This document shows, piece by piece, positions 34,611-46,400 of a stretch of DNA of 64,000 bases. Within the stretch, counting starts at the first letter, position 1, and each line of letters opens with the position of its first letter. The DNA comes from Streptomyces sp. NBC_00708 (GTDB lineage: Bacteria > Actinomycetota > Actinomycetes > Streptomycetales > Streptomycetaceae). Made by a program: the position numbers and the translations under genes. The notes under the pieces were generated by a model. It was not told the DNA's origin and ran no database searches. It saw only the letters and a list, made by a program, of their open reading frames with translations. The stretch covers positions 434,001-498,000 of the forward strand of contig CP108997.1 of NCBI GenBank assembly GCA_036226585.1, written 5' to 3'.

Positions 34611-35732
34611 ATGCCCTCCGGTGATCGCACGGATCAGCTCGTGGCCGCCACCGAGAGCCCCTTCGCCGCCTTCGGGCTGCCCCGTGAACCGGGTACCGGG
34701 GCGTTCTGGGCGGCGGCCCGGACGCCCGCGTCCCGGCCCGGCGAGGACGGTGGCTGGGTGACGTTGTTCCTCCGGCGCGGCGGCCCGGCCGACCTGGCCT
34801 TCGAGAGCTGGTCGCGGGAGCCGTTGCCGCTGCGCCGGTGGGGCGTCACGGACTGCTGGTACGCGGAGGTGGCGATGCCCGCGCGGCTGCGGGTGACCTA
34901 CCGGTTCATCACGGACGAGGGGGCGCACGCCGACCCGCTCAACCCGTCCGCCGCCGGTGGCGACCGCTCGATCGCGGTCACCCCGGACGCACCGACGCAG
35001 CCCTACTGGCCCCTGGTCGGCGCGGACGACGTGCTGCCCGTCCCCAGCACCCGGCTGCGCTGGGCGTCCGCGCGGCTCGGCGGGCGCCGCACGGTGCGCG
35101 TCCATCCGGTGGCCGGCGGCGGGCCCGTGGTGCTGCTGCTCGACGGGGACGACTGGCTGTATCTGCACCCGGCCATGACCGCGTTCGAGGCGGCCGTCGC
35201 CGACGGGGCGCTGCCGCCGGTGACGCTCGTCTTCCTGCCCGCCAAGGACCGCGTGGGCGAGTTCACGTGCCGGCCGGAACTGTGGGAGGCGGTCCGCGAC
35301 GAACTCCTGCCGCTGGTGGCGGATTCCGGGGTACCCGCCGACCCGGGCACGCTGGTGGTCGCGGGGCAGAGCCTCGGCGGACTCGGCGCGCTGTACGCCG
35401 CGTTGGAGTTCCCGGAGCTGGTGTCCCGGGTCGCCTGCCAGTCGGGCTCCTTCTGGTGGGCCCCCGACCGCGCGGCCCGTACGGACCTGCTGGACGGCCC
35501 GGTCGGCGGCGCCCTCGCCGGCCGGCTGCGGGAGCGCCCCGACCTCTCGGGGCTGCGGATCGCGTTCGACGTGGGGGAGCACGAGACCCGGATGCTCCCC
35601 CACTGCGCGGCGGTCGAGGCCCTGACCGAGCAGGCCGGGGCGGCCGTGCGCGTATCGCGTTCGCCCTCGGATCACGACCGCGCGGGCTGGCGGCACGCGA
35701 TGCTCCGGGACGTCGCCTGGGCGCTCGCCTGA
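34611..35732 (+). CDS. cchJ: Siderophore esterase, Fes/IroE-like (CchJ)
   Basis: 373-residue alpha/beta hydrolase of the enterochelin-esterase type. The N-terminal domain (about 1-150) matches the Fes N-terminal fold (FLRRGGPADLAFESWSREP, TYRFITDEGAHADPLNP). The catalytic half has VVLLLDGDDWLYLHP, VAGQSLGGLGALYAAL with the nucleophilic Ser in GQSLGG, FDVGEHETRM (acid) and SPSDHDRAGWRHAM (His). cchH has no thioesterase domain, so this enzyme is the natural candidate for release of the peptide from the last carrier domain, or for cleaving the ferric complex inside the cell. Its stop lies one base from the end of convergent cchI. Confidence 0.88.
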   Translation: MPSGDRTDQLVAATESPFAAFGLPREPGTGAFWAAARTPASRPGEDGGWVTLFLRRGGPADLAFESWSREPLPLRRWGVTDCWYAEVAMPARLRVTYRFITDEGAHADPLNPSAAGGDRSIAVTPDAPTQPYWPLVGADDVLPVPSTRLRWASARLGGRRTVRVHPVAGGGPVVLLLDGDDWLYLHPAMTAFEAAVADGALPPVTLVFLPAKDRVGEFTCRPELWEAVRDELLPLVADSGVPADPGTLVVAGQSLGGLGALYAALEFPELVSRVACQSGSFWWAPDRAARTDLLDGPVGGALAGRLRERPDLSGLRIAFDVGEHETRMLPHCAAVEALTEQAGAAVRVSRSPSDHDRAGWRHAMLRDVAWALA

Positions 35733-35733
35733 G

Positions 35734-37434
35734 TCAGCGCGCCACGGCCAGGCAGTACGCCTCGTCCGTGGACAGCAGGTTGCGGTGGGTGTCCTCCCCC
35801 GTGATGACGCCGTCGTCCAGGACGAGGACCCGGTCGGCGGCGTCCAGGACGGCCGGGCTGCTGGTGATGACCACGGTGGTCCGGCCCCGGCGCAGCTTCG
35901 CGATGTTGCGGGCGATGAGCTGTTCGGTCACCGCGTCGACGGCCGTGGTCGGGTTGTGGAGCACCAGGATCTCGGAGTCGGCGGCCAGGGCGCGGGCCAG
36001 CGAGAGGCGCTGGCGCTGGCCCCCGGAGAGGTTCGCGCCACGGTCGCGGATGGCGTAGTCGAGGCCCTCGCGGTGGAGGGCGACCACATCGGTCAGCATG
36101 GACGCCTCGACGGCTTCGGGCAGCATGGTGCTGGTGCCCGACGGGTCGATGTTCGTACGGAGGGTACCGGCGAAGATCTCCCCGTCGTACGGGTTCACCA
36201 GCAGGTGTTCCCGGACGGCCTCGGCCGACAGCTCCACGAGATCCTGCCCGCCGACCCGTACCACTCCCTCGTACGCCTCCGGCGGGACGCCCAGGGCGAG
36301 GACCGAGGCGAAGTCGGCCGCCGCGCGCGGCTGGTAGGCGGCGACGGCCACGAACTCCCCGGCGGCCACCTCGAACGTGACGCCGCGCAGCACCCCGTGG
36401 CGCAGGCCGTCGATCTCCAGCGTTCCCCCCGTCGTCGGGTGGCCGGTCCCCGGGGTGGTGACCGGGGGCGCGGAGAGCACCAGAGCCATGCGCTCGGCCG
36501 AAGCGCGCGCCATCATCACGTACTTGGGCATCTCCGAGAACAGCTTGAGCGGTTCCATGATGAACTGCGCCAGGCCCACCGCCATGACGAGCTCACCGAT
36601 GGTGATGTGCCCGGCGAAGGCCAGGTACCCGGCCGTCAGGGAGACGGCGGTGGCGAGGCCCGCGTTGAGGGCCAGCGCGGTGCCCGCGTAGACCCCGTTC
36701 ACCCGGGCGACGGTGACCGACTGCTCCTTGGCCTCGGTGCTGACCCGGCGGTAGGAGCGGAACGCGGCGTGGTTGCCGCCGAAACCGTGCAGCGGGCGCA
36801 GACCGGTGATCAGATCCGCGACCTTGGCACCGGCGCGCGCGACCCGGGCCTGCTGCTCCTGCGTACTGGCGCCGATCCGCCGGGACATCACGCTCAGCAC
36901 GGACAGGATCGCCACGGTACCCACGATCACCAGCAGCCCGAGCCGTATGTCGGCGAGCCCGAGCGCGACGGCGGCGACCACGACCGCGACCATCGAGCTG
37001 ATCAGCAGCGGCACCACCTCGATGATGTCGGCGGTCTGGTCGGCGTCCTCGGTGGCGATGGTCAGGACCTCACCGGACTTCAGGTCGACGTCGCGGGCGA
37101 CCGGCTGGAGACCGCAGGCGGCGACCAGCACCCGCCAGCGGTGCGCCTCGGTCGTGTTGGCCTTCTGCAGGATGCGCATCCCGAACCGCCAGGACAGCGA
37201 GACGGTCGTGATGATCACGGCCAGCGCGCCGATCGACAGGCCGAGCGCGGTGGGGCTGCGGTGTTGCAGGGTGTGTTCCACGATCAGGCCGAGCGCGATC
37301 GGGAACGCGGTCTCGCCGGCCTGGTAGAGGCCCATGAGGACGGTGCCCCAGCCCATGGCGCCGAGGTTGCGCCGCAGTGCGGTGCGCAGGATGGCGGCGC
37401 CCTGGAGGGGCCGGGGGGTGTCAGGAGTGTTCAT
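35734..37434 (-). CDS. cchI: ABC exporter half with degenerate ATP site (CchI)
   Basis: 566-residue half-transporter: about six membrane helices (residues 1-310) then an ATPase domain. The signature [15 protein letters not shown] is intact. Walker A is replaced by [14 protein letters not shown] (no GK[S/T]), Walker B reads [13 protein letters not shown] (no Asp-Glu pair) and the H-loop is ITSSPA. Such a subunit cannot complete its own ATP site, but its signature can complete the partner's. The partner is CchG, whose defects are the mirror image. The ATG at 37434 lies inside the end of cchH (14-nt overlap), so the genes are translationally coupled. Exports coelichelin from the cytoplasm, by analogy with S. 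coelicolor. Confidence 0.88.
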   Translation of the reverse strand: MNTPDTPRPLQGAAILRTALRRNLGAMGWGTVLMGLYQAGETAFPIALGLIVEHTLQHRSPTALGLSIGALAVIITTVSLSWRFGMRILQKANTTEAHRWRVLVAACGLQPVARDVDLKSGEVLTIATEDADQTADIIEVVPLLISSMVAVVVAAVALGLADIRLGLLVIVGTVAILSVLSVMSRRIGASTQEQQARVARAGAKVADLITGLRPLHGFGGNHAAFRSYRRVSTEAKEQSVTVARVNGVYAGTALALNAGLATAVSLTAGYLAFAGHITIGELVMAVGLAQFIMEPLKLFSEMPKYVMMARASAERMALVLSAPPVTTPGTGHPTTGGTLEIDGLRHGVLRGVTFEVAAGEFVAVAAYQPRAAADFASVLALGVPPEAYEGVVRVGGQDLVELSAEAVREHLLVNPYDGEIFAGTLRTNIDPSGTSTMLPEAVEASMLTDVVALHREGLDYAIRDRGANLSGGQRQRLSLARALAADSEILVLHNPTTAVDAVTEQLIARNIAKLRRGRTTVVITSSPAVLDAADRVLVLDDGVITGEDTHRNLLSTDEAYCLAVAR

Positions 37435-40400
37435 CGAGGTGGCCGGCAATCGCTTCGGGGGTTCGCAGGGTGAGCAGGTCGCGGATGGTGATCACTGGAC
37501 CGTACTCCCGCCGGAGCAGCCCGATCAGCCGGACCGCCAGCATGGAGTGTCCGCCGAGGGAGACGAAGTCGCTGACCGCGCTCACCTCGTCGTCGTCCAG
37601 ATCGAGCGCCTCGGCGAAGAACTCGCACACCGTGATCTCGGTCCCGGTCTCCGGTGCGCGCTCCCCCGCCCCGGCCAGGACACCGAGCGGCTTGGGCTCG
37701 GGCAGGGCCTTGGTGTCGGCCTTGCCGTTCACGGTGAGCGGGATGCTGTCCACCTCGGCGTAGTGGGACGGGCGCAGGAAGTCCGGGAGCGCGGCGCCCA
37801 CTTCGGCGGCCACGGCCGCCAGATCGGCGTCTTCGAGCACCAGGTAGGCGGCCAGCCGGTAGGCCCCGTCCACCTGGGGGTCGGGCTGGGCGACCGCGGC
37901 GGCGAACCGGACCGCCGGGTGCGCGGCGAACGCGGCCTCGACCTCGCCGGGTTCGACGCGGTGGCCGCGGATCTTCACCTGCTGGTCGGTGCGGCCGAGG
38001 TAGGCGAGGTTGCCGTCGGGCCGCCGGACGACCAGGTCGCCGGTGCGGTACATGCGCTCGCCGGGCACGCCGAACGGGCAGGCGACGAAGCGGTGGGAGG
38101 TCTGGGCGGGCTGTCCGAGGTAGCCGCGCGCGATGCCGACGCCCGCCACGTACAGCTCACCCGGGATCCCGTCGGGCAGCGGGCGCAGCCACGGGTCCAG
38201 GACGTACACCTCGGTGTTGTCGATGGCCACACCCACCACCGGGTCCTGGCACTCGAAGGTGCCGACGCCGAGGGTGTTGATGGTGTACTCGGTGGGCCCG
38301 TAGAGGTTGTAGCCGGCCGTGCCCTCCGTGTCCGCGAGCCGCTGCCACAGGCCCGGGGTGACGGCCTCGCCGCCGAGCAGCACCAGCGCGGGCCGCCGCC
38401 CGGGGTCGTCGAGCAGCCCTTCGGCGACCAGTTGCTGCGCGTAGGTCGGGGTCACGTTGATGACGTCGATGCCGTGGTCGAGGCAGTACGCGACGAGCCG
38501 GGGCGCGTCGCGGCGCAGTTCCTCGTCGCAGATGTGCACCTCGTGCCCGTCGGCGAGCCAGAGCAGCTCCTCCCACGACATGTCGAACGCGAACGACACG
38601 GTGTGCGCGATCCGGAAGGTGCGGTGCCCCTGCTCCGCCAGGACCGGTCCGAAGATCCGGCGCTGGTGGTTGACCAGCATGTTGGTGAGCCCGGCGTACT
38701 CGGTCACCACCCCCTTGGGGCGGCCGGTCGAGCCGGAGGTGTAGATCGTGTACGCGGGGTGCCGCAGCCGGTCCGGGTCGCCGGGCGCGAAGGCGGTGTA
38801 CGGCTCGGCGGCGGGCAACGGGCGGTCCAGCTCGATCAGTTCGCCGGTGAGGCGGGGCGCGACGGTGCTCACGGTGAGGGTCACATCGGGCCGGGCGTCC
38901 GCGACGATCGCCGCGATCCGCTCGTCCGGGTGGTCCAGCTCCAGCGGCACGTACGCGGCGCCGGTGCGCAGCACGGCGAACAGCGCCACGATGGAGTCCA
39001 GCGAGCGCGGGACGGCGATGCCCACCGCCTTCTCCGGTCCGATGCCCCGTCCCGCGAGCACGCCGGCCACCTCACGGCTGCGGTCCCGGAGCTGCCCGAA
39101 CGTCATGGCCTCACCGCCGGCGACGAGCGCGACGCGGTCGGGGTGGCGGTCGGCCGCCCGGTCGAAGAGGTCGACGACGGTGTCCGTGCCGACGTCCGTG
39201 CGGGCGGCGGGCTCGGGCGCCGGTTCGAGGCCCGGCAGGGCGCCGAGCGGGCCGGTGGCCCGTGCCAGGTCCTCAAGCAGCCGTACGTAGCCGTCCAGGA
39301 GGCGGCGGGCGCCGGTGGAGTCGTCGTCGCGGTGCTCCAGCTTGACGGTGAGCCGGTCGCCGGGCGTGACGACCCAGGTGAACGGGTAGTGCGTCGAGTC
39401 GTCGGCCCGTACCGAGGTGATGCCGTGCCGGGCGTTGATCCCGGCGAGGGCGTCCAGGTCCAGGAAGTTCTGGAGGACGAAGAGGTTGTCGAACAGGGCG
39501 TCGTGGCCGCCGGCGCGCTGGATCTCGCCGAGTCCCAGGTGCTCGTGCTCCATGGCCTCGACCCGGGCGGCCTGGACCCTCGCCAGGTACTCCCCCGCCG
39601 TGTCCTGCGGCCGGGCGCGGGTCCACATGGGAACGGTGTTGAGGAGGACGCCGACGATGCCGGACAGGTCCTCGTCGCCGCCGCGTCCGGAGACGGTCAC
39701 GCCGAACACCGCGTCGCCGCGACCGGTGCGTGCCCCGAGCAGCAGGCCGAACGCCCCGGTGAGCAGGGTGTTGAGGGTGACGCCGTGCGCCTTGGCGGAG
39801 TCCCGCAGCAGGTCCGACAGTTCGGCGGACAGGGTGTGCAGGAGCGCGTGCGGCAGCTCGTCCGTGCGGGGCGGCCGGGGGCCGGCGAGCAGCGTCGGGC
39901 CGGTGAGGCCGCTCAGGTGCTCCGCCCAGAACCGCTCGGATGCGGCGGGGTCCTTGGCGGCCAGCGCGCGGGCGTAGTCCTCGAAGCCGGGCGTACGAGG
40001 CGTGGCGTCGGTCAGGGGTTCGCCCGCGACGAGGGTCGCGTAGGCGTCGAAGAGGTCCCGCAGCAGGATCTCCCGCGAGCAGCCGTCCCACAGCAGCAGG
40101 TGGTAGCTGAGCAGCAGCCCGTCGCGGCCGTCGGGCAGGCGGAGCACGGTGAGCCGGACCAGGGGCGGCTCACCGGGGTCGAAGCCGGTGTCGCGGTCCC
40201 GGGCGCGCAGCGCGTCGGCCTCCGCCTCGGACCCGGCGTCGACCGTGCGGACGCCGACCCGGGTGCCGGCCCGGAGGATCTGGACCGGGTTGCCGTCGTC
40301 GTCGGTGGTGAAGCCGGCGCCGACGACCGGGTGCCGGGCGATGACGTACGCCATCGCGTCGGCCAGTGCGTCGGTGTCGAGGCGCCGGTCGAGGGTGAAG

Positions 40401-43400
40401 TAGCTCTGGGCGACGTAGTGCCCGGTCGCGCCGGTCAGCTGGGCCTGGAAGTACAGGCCGCGCTGGAGCGGGGTGACCGGTGCCGTGCGTTCGGCGGTCG
40501 CGGCGGTGTCCGCGAGGTGCTCCAGGGCGGCGCGCCAGTGCCCGGTGATCTCGTCGGGGACGCCGTCGGTGAGAACGAACGCGGCGTGCAGGCTGCCGGT
40601 GGCGGCGTCGGTCCAGGCGTTGACCTCGACGGCGTACGGGCTGTCGCCCTCGTCGCCGGTGATCTGCGGGGCGTCGGACTCGCCGCCCCGGCCGAGGTAG
40701 TTGAACAGCACCTGCGGGCGGGCGGTCAGCAGCGGCGCGGTCTGCGGGTTGAGGTACCGGAGCCGGCCGTAGGCGACGTGCCCGTGCTCGTCGGGCTGGC
40801 GCGCCACGACCTCACGGGCCGCCGCGACGGGGTCGGTGTGCGGGGTGAGACGTACGGGCGCGATGGAGGTGAACCAGCCGACGGTACGGGTGTAGTCGTG
40901 GTGGTCCAGAGCGGGGACCCGGCCGTGGCGCTCCAGGTCGACCGCGAGGTCGGTGGGCTCGGGCTGGATGTGCGTCAGGGCCGTACGCAGGGCGCCGCAG
41001 AGCAGTTCGGTGAGGCCGATGCCCAGTGCGGCGGGCGCGGTACGGGTCACCCGGTCGCTCACCTCGGGGCCGAGGACCACGGTCGTCTCGCGCGGCTCCC
41101 CCGTCCCGGGCAGCGCGGCGGGGGCGTCGAGCACGGTGATCCAGTCGCCCAGGCCCTCGGTGGTGTGCGCGGCACGGGCGGTGAGCGCGTCGGCGTACTC
41201 GGCGTAGGAGGTGGTCGCGGGCGGCAGGGCCTCGCCGCGCAGGGCGGTGGCCAGGTCGTCGAGGAGGATCAGCCAGGACACCGTGTCGACCGCGAGGTGG
41301 TGCGCGGTGACGACGAGGGTCCGGGTGGCGGCCAGCCAGGTGAAGGCGACGACCTCGCCGGTCCCCGGGTCCAGGCGTGCGGCGGCCGCGTTCGCGGCGA
41401 GCGTGGTGTCACCGAAGTCCGCGTGTACGACGGTCACCTGGCGGGAGGGCCCGATGTGCGGGGTCCAGACGCCGTGCGCGGTGTCCAGGCGCATACGCAG
41501 GGCCGGGTGGGCGGCCACGACGGCGTTGGCGGCGCGTTCGATGCCGGCGAACGTGGTCCCCTCGTCCGTCACCAGCGTCCGGGCCTGGGCGAACCCGCCG
41601 AGGGTGCCGCCGAGTTCGCGTCGGCGCAGGATGATCGGCGTCGGCGCGAACGGTCCCTCCTGCGGGCGTGCCCGCTCGGGCGCGACGGTCCGCGGGGCGC
41701 GCGAGCGCAGCTCTTCGGCGAGGGCGCGCGGGGTCTTGCACAGGAAGACGTCCCGGGGCGCGATGGCCAGGCCGAGCGCCCTGGCGCGGTTGATGACGGT
41801 GATCGCGACGATGCTGTCACCGCCCGCCATGAAGAAGTCGGTGTCCTCGTCGACGGCGGCGCCCGGCAGTACCTCGGCGAAGACCGCGGTCAGCGCGGCG
41901 ACCGCGGAGCCGGCCGCGGGCGCGGTGTCCGGCCGCGCGGCGGCCTGTGCGGTCAGCGCCTTGCGGTCGAGCTTGCCGTTGACCGTGAGCGGCAGCGCGT
42001 CGACCGTCAGCACCCGGCCGGGCACCATGTGCACGGGCAGCTTCGCGGCGAGCAGTGCGCCGAGGTCGCCGGGGACCCGGCCCACGACATGCGCGACGAG
42101 CTGGTCGCCGTCCGCCGACGGGGTGACGGCCACGTCGACCACACCGTCCAGCTCCCGGACCGCCGCCTCGACCTCGCCCAGCTCGATCCGGAAGCCCTTG
42201 AGCTGCACCTGGTCGTCGGCGCGGCCCGCGAACTCCAGCTCGCCGTCGAGCGTGCGGCGGGCCAGGTCGCCCGTGTGGTACATCCGGGAGCCGTCGTCCG
42301 CGAAGGGGTTGGCGACGAAGCGCCCGGCGGTGAGACCGGGCCGGCCCAGGTAGCCGAGGGACACCTGGTCGCCGGCCACGTAGATCGCGCCCACCGTGCC
42401 CGGCGGAACGGGGCGGAGCCGGTCGTCGAGCAGATACGTGGTCAGGCCCGGGACCGGGCCGCCGATCGGGCTGGCGTCGGCGCCGAAGTCCTCGTCGGTG
42501 AGCACCCGGTGGGTGACGTGGACGGTGGTCTCGGTGATCCCGTACATGTTGACCAGCTCGGGTGACCCGGTGCCGTACCGCTCCACCCAGCCGCGCAGCC
42601 GTACGGGGTCCAGCGCCTCGCCGCCGAAGATGATCCGGCGCAGCGCGGTGGCCCGTTCCCCGGCGTGCCGGTCGGCCTCGATGAACTGGTAGAAGGCCGA
42701 CGGGGTCTGGTTCAGCACGGTCACCCCGCGCTCGCGCACCAGCCGGTGGAAGTCGACCGGGGAGCGGGTCAGCCCGTAGTCCGGGACCAGCAGCTCCCCG
42801 CCGTGCGCCAGCGCGCCCCACAGCTCCCAGACGGCGAAGTCGAAGGAGTACGAGTGGAACTGCACCCACACGTCGTCGGGGCCGAAGTCCATGCCGGCGC
42901 GGGTGTTGGCGAGGAGTGCGACCACGCTCAGGTGCGGAACGACGACGCCCTTGGGCCGGCCGGTCGATCCCGAGGTGTAGATGACGTACGCGGGATCGTG
43001 CGGGGCGGGACCCGTCGGGGTCACCGGCGCCTCGTCGGACTGGGCCGGTTCGTCACCGAGGACCAGAACGCGGGCCGGGACGCCCGCCCGCTCAAGCAGA
43101 CCGGTGAAGCGCTCCCGCTCGCCGGGACCGACCAGGACGGCCTGCGGGGCGGCGTCACCGAGGATGTACTCCAGTCGCTCGTCGGGGTAGGCCTGGTCGA
43201 GCGGTACGTAGGCGCCGCCCGCCGAGACGATGGCGATCAGCGCGGTGACCTGTTCCAGCGAGCGCGGTACGGCGACGGCGACGCGCAGCCCCGGCCGGAC
43301 ACCGGCGGCGCGCAGGGTCGCGGCCAACCTGTCCTTGGCGGCGGCGAGTTCGCCGTACGTCAGGGAGGCGGTGGTGCCGTCAAGACCGCACCGTGTGACG

Positions 43401-46400
43401 GCGGTGGCGGCCGGGTCGCGGCGGGCGGCGGCGTCGAAGAGGGCGCTCAGCGTGGTGGGGGTGAGCGGTACCGGGCGCTCGGTGTCCTCGGCCGCCGGCT
43501 CGCCGACCGGGGTGCCGGGCCGGGTCAGGAGGCCGGTGAGCGTACGGGTGAACGTGTCGAGGATGCGCCGGGCGCCGGGTTCCCGAAGGAGGGCGCCGTC
43601 GTAGATCAGGTTGAAGCGGGGGCGGCCGTCGGACGCGCGCTCCACCACCAGGGTCAGCGGGTAGTGCGGGGCGCCCTCGTTCACGATGCCGGAGACGACC
43701 AGCTCGTCGTCGGGGCCGCGCAGGGCGGCCACATCGGTGGCGACGTCGAACACCACCAGCGTGTCGAAGCGGGCGGCGGCGCCCGCGAGCCGGCCGATCC
43801 GCGCAAGCGAGACATGCTGGTGCGCGAGGACCGCGCTCTGGTGGTCGCGCACAGAGGCGAGCAGGTCCCCCGCGGTGGTGGAGGCGGCCCAACGGGCGCG
43901 TACCGGAATGGTGTTGATGAAGAGGCCCACCATGTCCGCGATGCCGGGCACCTCGGCATCACGGCCGGACACCGTGGAGCCGAAGACCACGTCCTCGCGG
44001 TGCAGCAGGCCGCCCAGCGTCACCGCCCAGGCACTGTGCACGGCCACGCTCAGCGGCACCCCGGCCGCGCGGGCGGCCGAGTCGATGTCGTGGGCGGGCT
44101 CCACGGCGGTGTCGGCGAACGTGTCGGACGGGGTGTGGCCCTCGGCGACGAGGGAGGGGCCGGGCAGTCCGGCCAGTTGCTCGCCCCAGACCCGGTCGCT
44201 CTCCTCGTCGTCGAGTCCGGCGAGCAGGCGTACGTAGTCGGGGAAGCCGCCCGCCCGGTAGGCGGCGCCGGGCCGGTGGTACTCGGCCAGCAGCGCGCGG
44301 AGCATCGGCGGCACGGACCAGCCGTCGGCGACGATGTGGTGCACGGTCTGCACCAGCACGGTGCGGCCGGGGCCGCCCCGGACGAGGGTGTACCGCATGA
44401 GCGGACCCGCGGCCAGGTCGAACCCGGCGCGGCGGTCGCGCTCGGCGAGGTCGCGGATCTCCTCGTCGGTGATGCCGGGCCGGTCCAGGACGGTGAAGGG
44501 GGCCTCGGTGCCGCTCTCCAGCACGGAGACGACACGGCCGTCGGCGAGGGCCGTGAAGCGTGCGGCCAGGTTCGGGTAGAGGGTGAGCAGCCGGGTGGCG
44601 GCCGCCGCAAGGCGTCCTGCGTCCACCTCACCGTCCAGGGTGAGGAGTTGCTGTTCGACGTAGCTGCCCGCCGAGTCGTCGTCGAAGACCGAGTGGAAGT
44701 ACAGGCCCTCCTGCAGCGGGGTCAGCGGCAGGATGTCCCGCAGGGCGGGGCCGTCCAGTGCGTCTACGTCGGCCTGGGTGAGCGGGAGGGGCGCGAAGTC
44801 GCTGGGCGAGTGCCCGCCGGCGTCGAGCGCGGCCAGGGCGGTCAGGGCGTCCTGGAAGTATCCGCCGAGGGTGTCGATGTCCTCGTCGGTGAACACGCCC
44901 TCGGGCCAGGAGACGGTGGTGGCGAGGCCGTAGGCGCCGCTCGCGTCGGGTTCGGCGATGGCGTTGAACTCCAGGGCGCGCGGCAGCCGCATCCGCGGGT
45001 CGCGCTTCTCGCCCAGCTGCCCGGTGGTTCCGGCGAGCTGCCAGTCCCCGCCGGTGCCCGCGTCGAACCGGCCCAGGTAGTTGAAGAGCACCTGGGGTGC
45101 GGGCGTGACCGCGACGGTGCCGTGCAGATGGCGCAGGGCGCCGTAGGACAGGCCGTTGTGCGGGACGCGGGCGAGGTCTTCCTTCACCGCCTTGAGCGCG
45201 GCGGCCAGGTAGCGGGGGTCGGTGAGGTCGGCCGCCGTGCCGGGATCCACGGTGACGGGGAAGAGGGTGGTGAACCAGCCCACGGTCCGCGACAGGTCGG
45301 GCTCGAATCCGGCGGTGTCCGCGACCGCCCGGCCCTCGCGGCCGTGTCCTTCGAGTTCGATGTGCGCGAAGGTCTGGTCCTGGCCCAGGCCGCGCCGCCA
45401 CCGGGCGAGGGTGACGGCGAGCGCGGTGAGCAGGACGTCGTTGATGCCGGCGTGGAACCTGGCGGGGATCTCGCCGAGCAGGGCGGAGGTGATGCCGGGG
45501 GCGACGGTGAAGGTCCGCTCGCGCTCCCGGGCGACCGTGTCGTCCTCGGACAGGGGCCGCCGGCCCAGCGGTCCGTCGGGGCCCGGCAGGGGGCGCGCGT
45601 AGTGGTCCCGGTCGGCGTCGAAGCCGGTACGGTCGAGCAGTCCGGCCCAGCGGCGGAACGAGGTGCCCTCGCGGGGCAGCAGGACCGGGGCGCCCGCGAC
45701 GGACTGCTCCCAGGCCGTGGCCAGGTCCTCCGTCAGGACGCGCCAGGAGACGCCGTCGACGACCACGTGGTGGGCGACCAGAACCAGTTGGCGGGCCTCG
45801 CGGCGCCAGACGGCGCGCAGCATCACACCGTGGTCCGGGTCGAGACCGGCGGTGGCGCGGGCGACACAGGCGTCGAGCGGTTCGTCGCTCTCCTCCCAGG
45901 CGGCGACGGCGCCGTCCGCCCCGGGTATGCCGAAGCTCCAGTGCTCGCCCCGTACGAGCCGGGCGCGCAGCATGTCGTGCCGGCGGACGACGGCGGTGAG
46001 GATGTCGTCCAGCGCTCCGGCGGTCAGGGCCGCCGGGGTGTTCAGCACCACGGACTGCACGAATCCGTCGATCGCGTCGGTGGTTTCGCCGAGCCACCGC
46101 ACGATGGGCGTGCCCACGACGGGTCCGGTCGGCTCGTCGTCGTCGCGGGCCGTGAGGACGTCCTCGCGGCTCGCCACCGCCGCGAGTTCGCCGATGACGC
46201 TGTGGGTGAAGATCTGGCGCGCGGTGACGTGGAGGCCGGACCTGCGCAGGGCGCTCAGCAGGGAGATCGCCAGAATGCTGTCGCCGCCGAGGCGGAAGAA
46301 GTCCTGGTCGACACCGACCGCGTCCAGCCGCAGCACCTCCGCCACCGCGGCGCACACGGTGCGCTCGTCGTCGGTGGCGGGCGCGGTGAGCGGACCGCCG

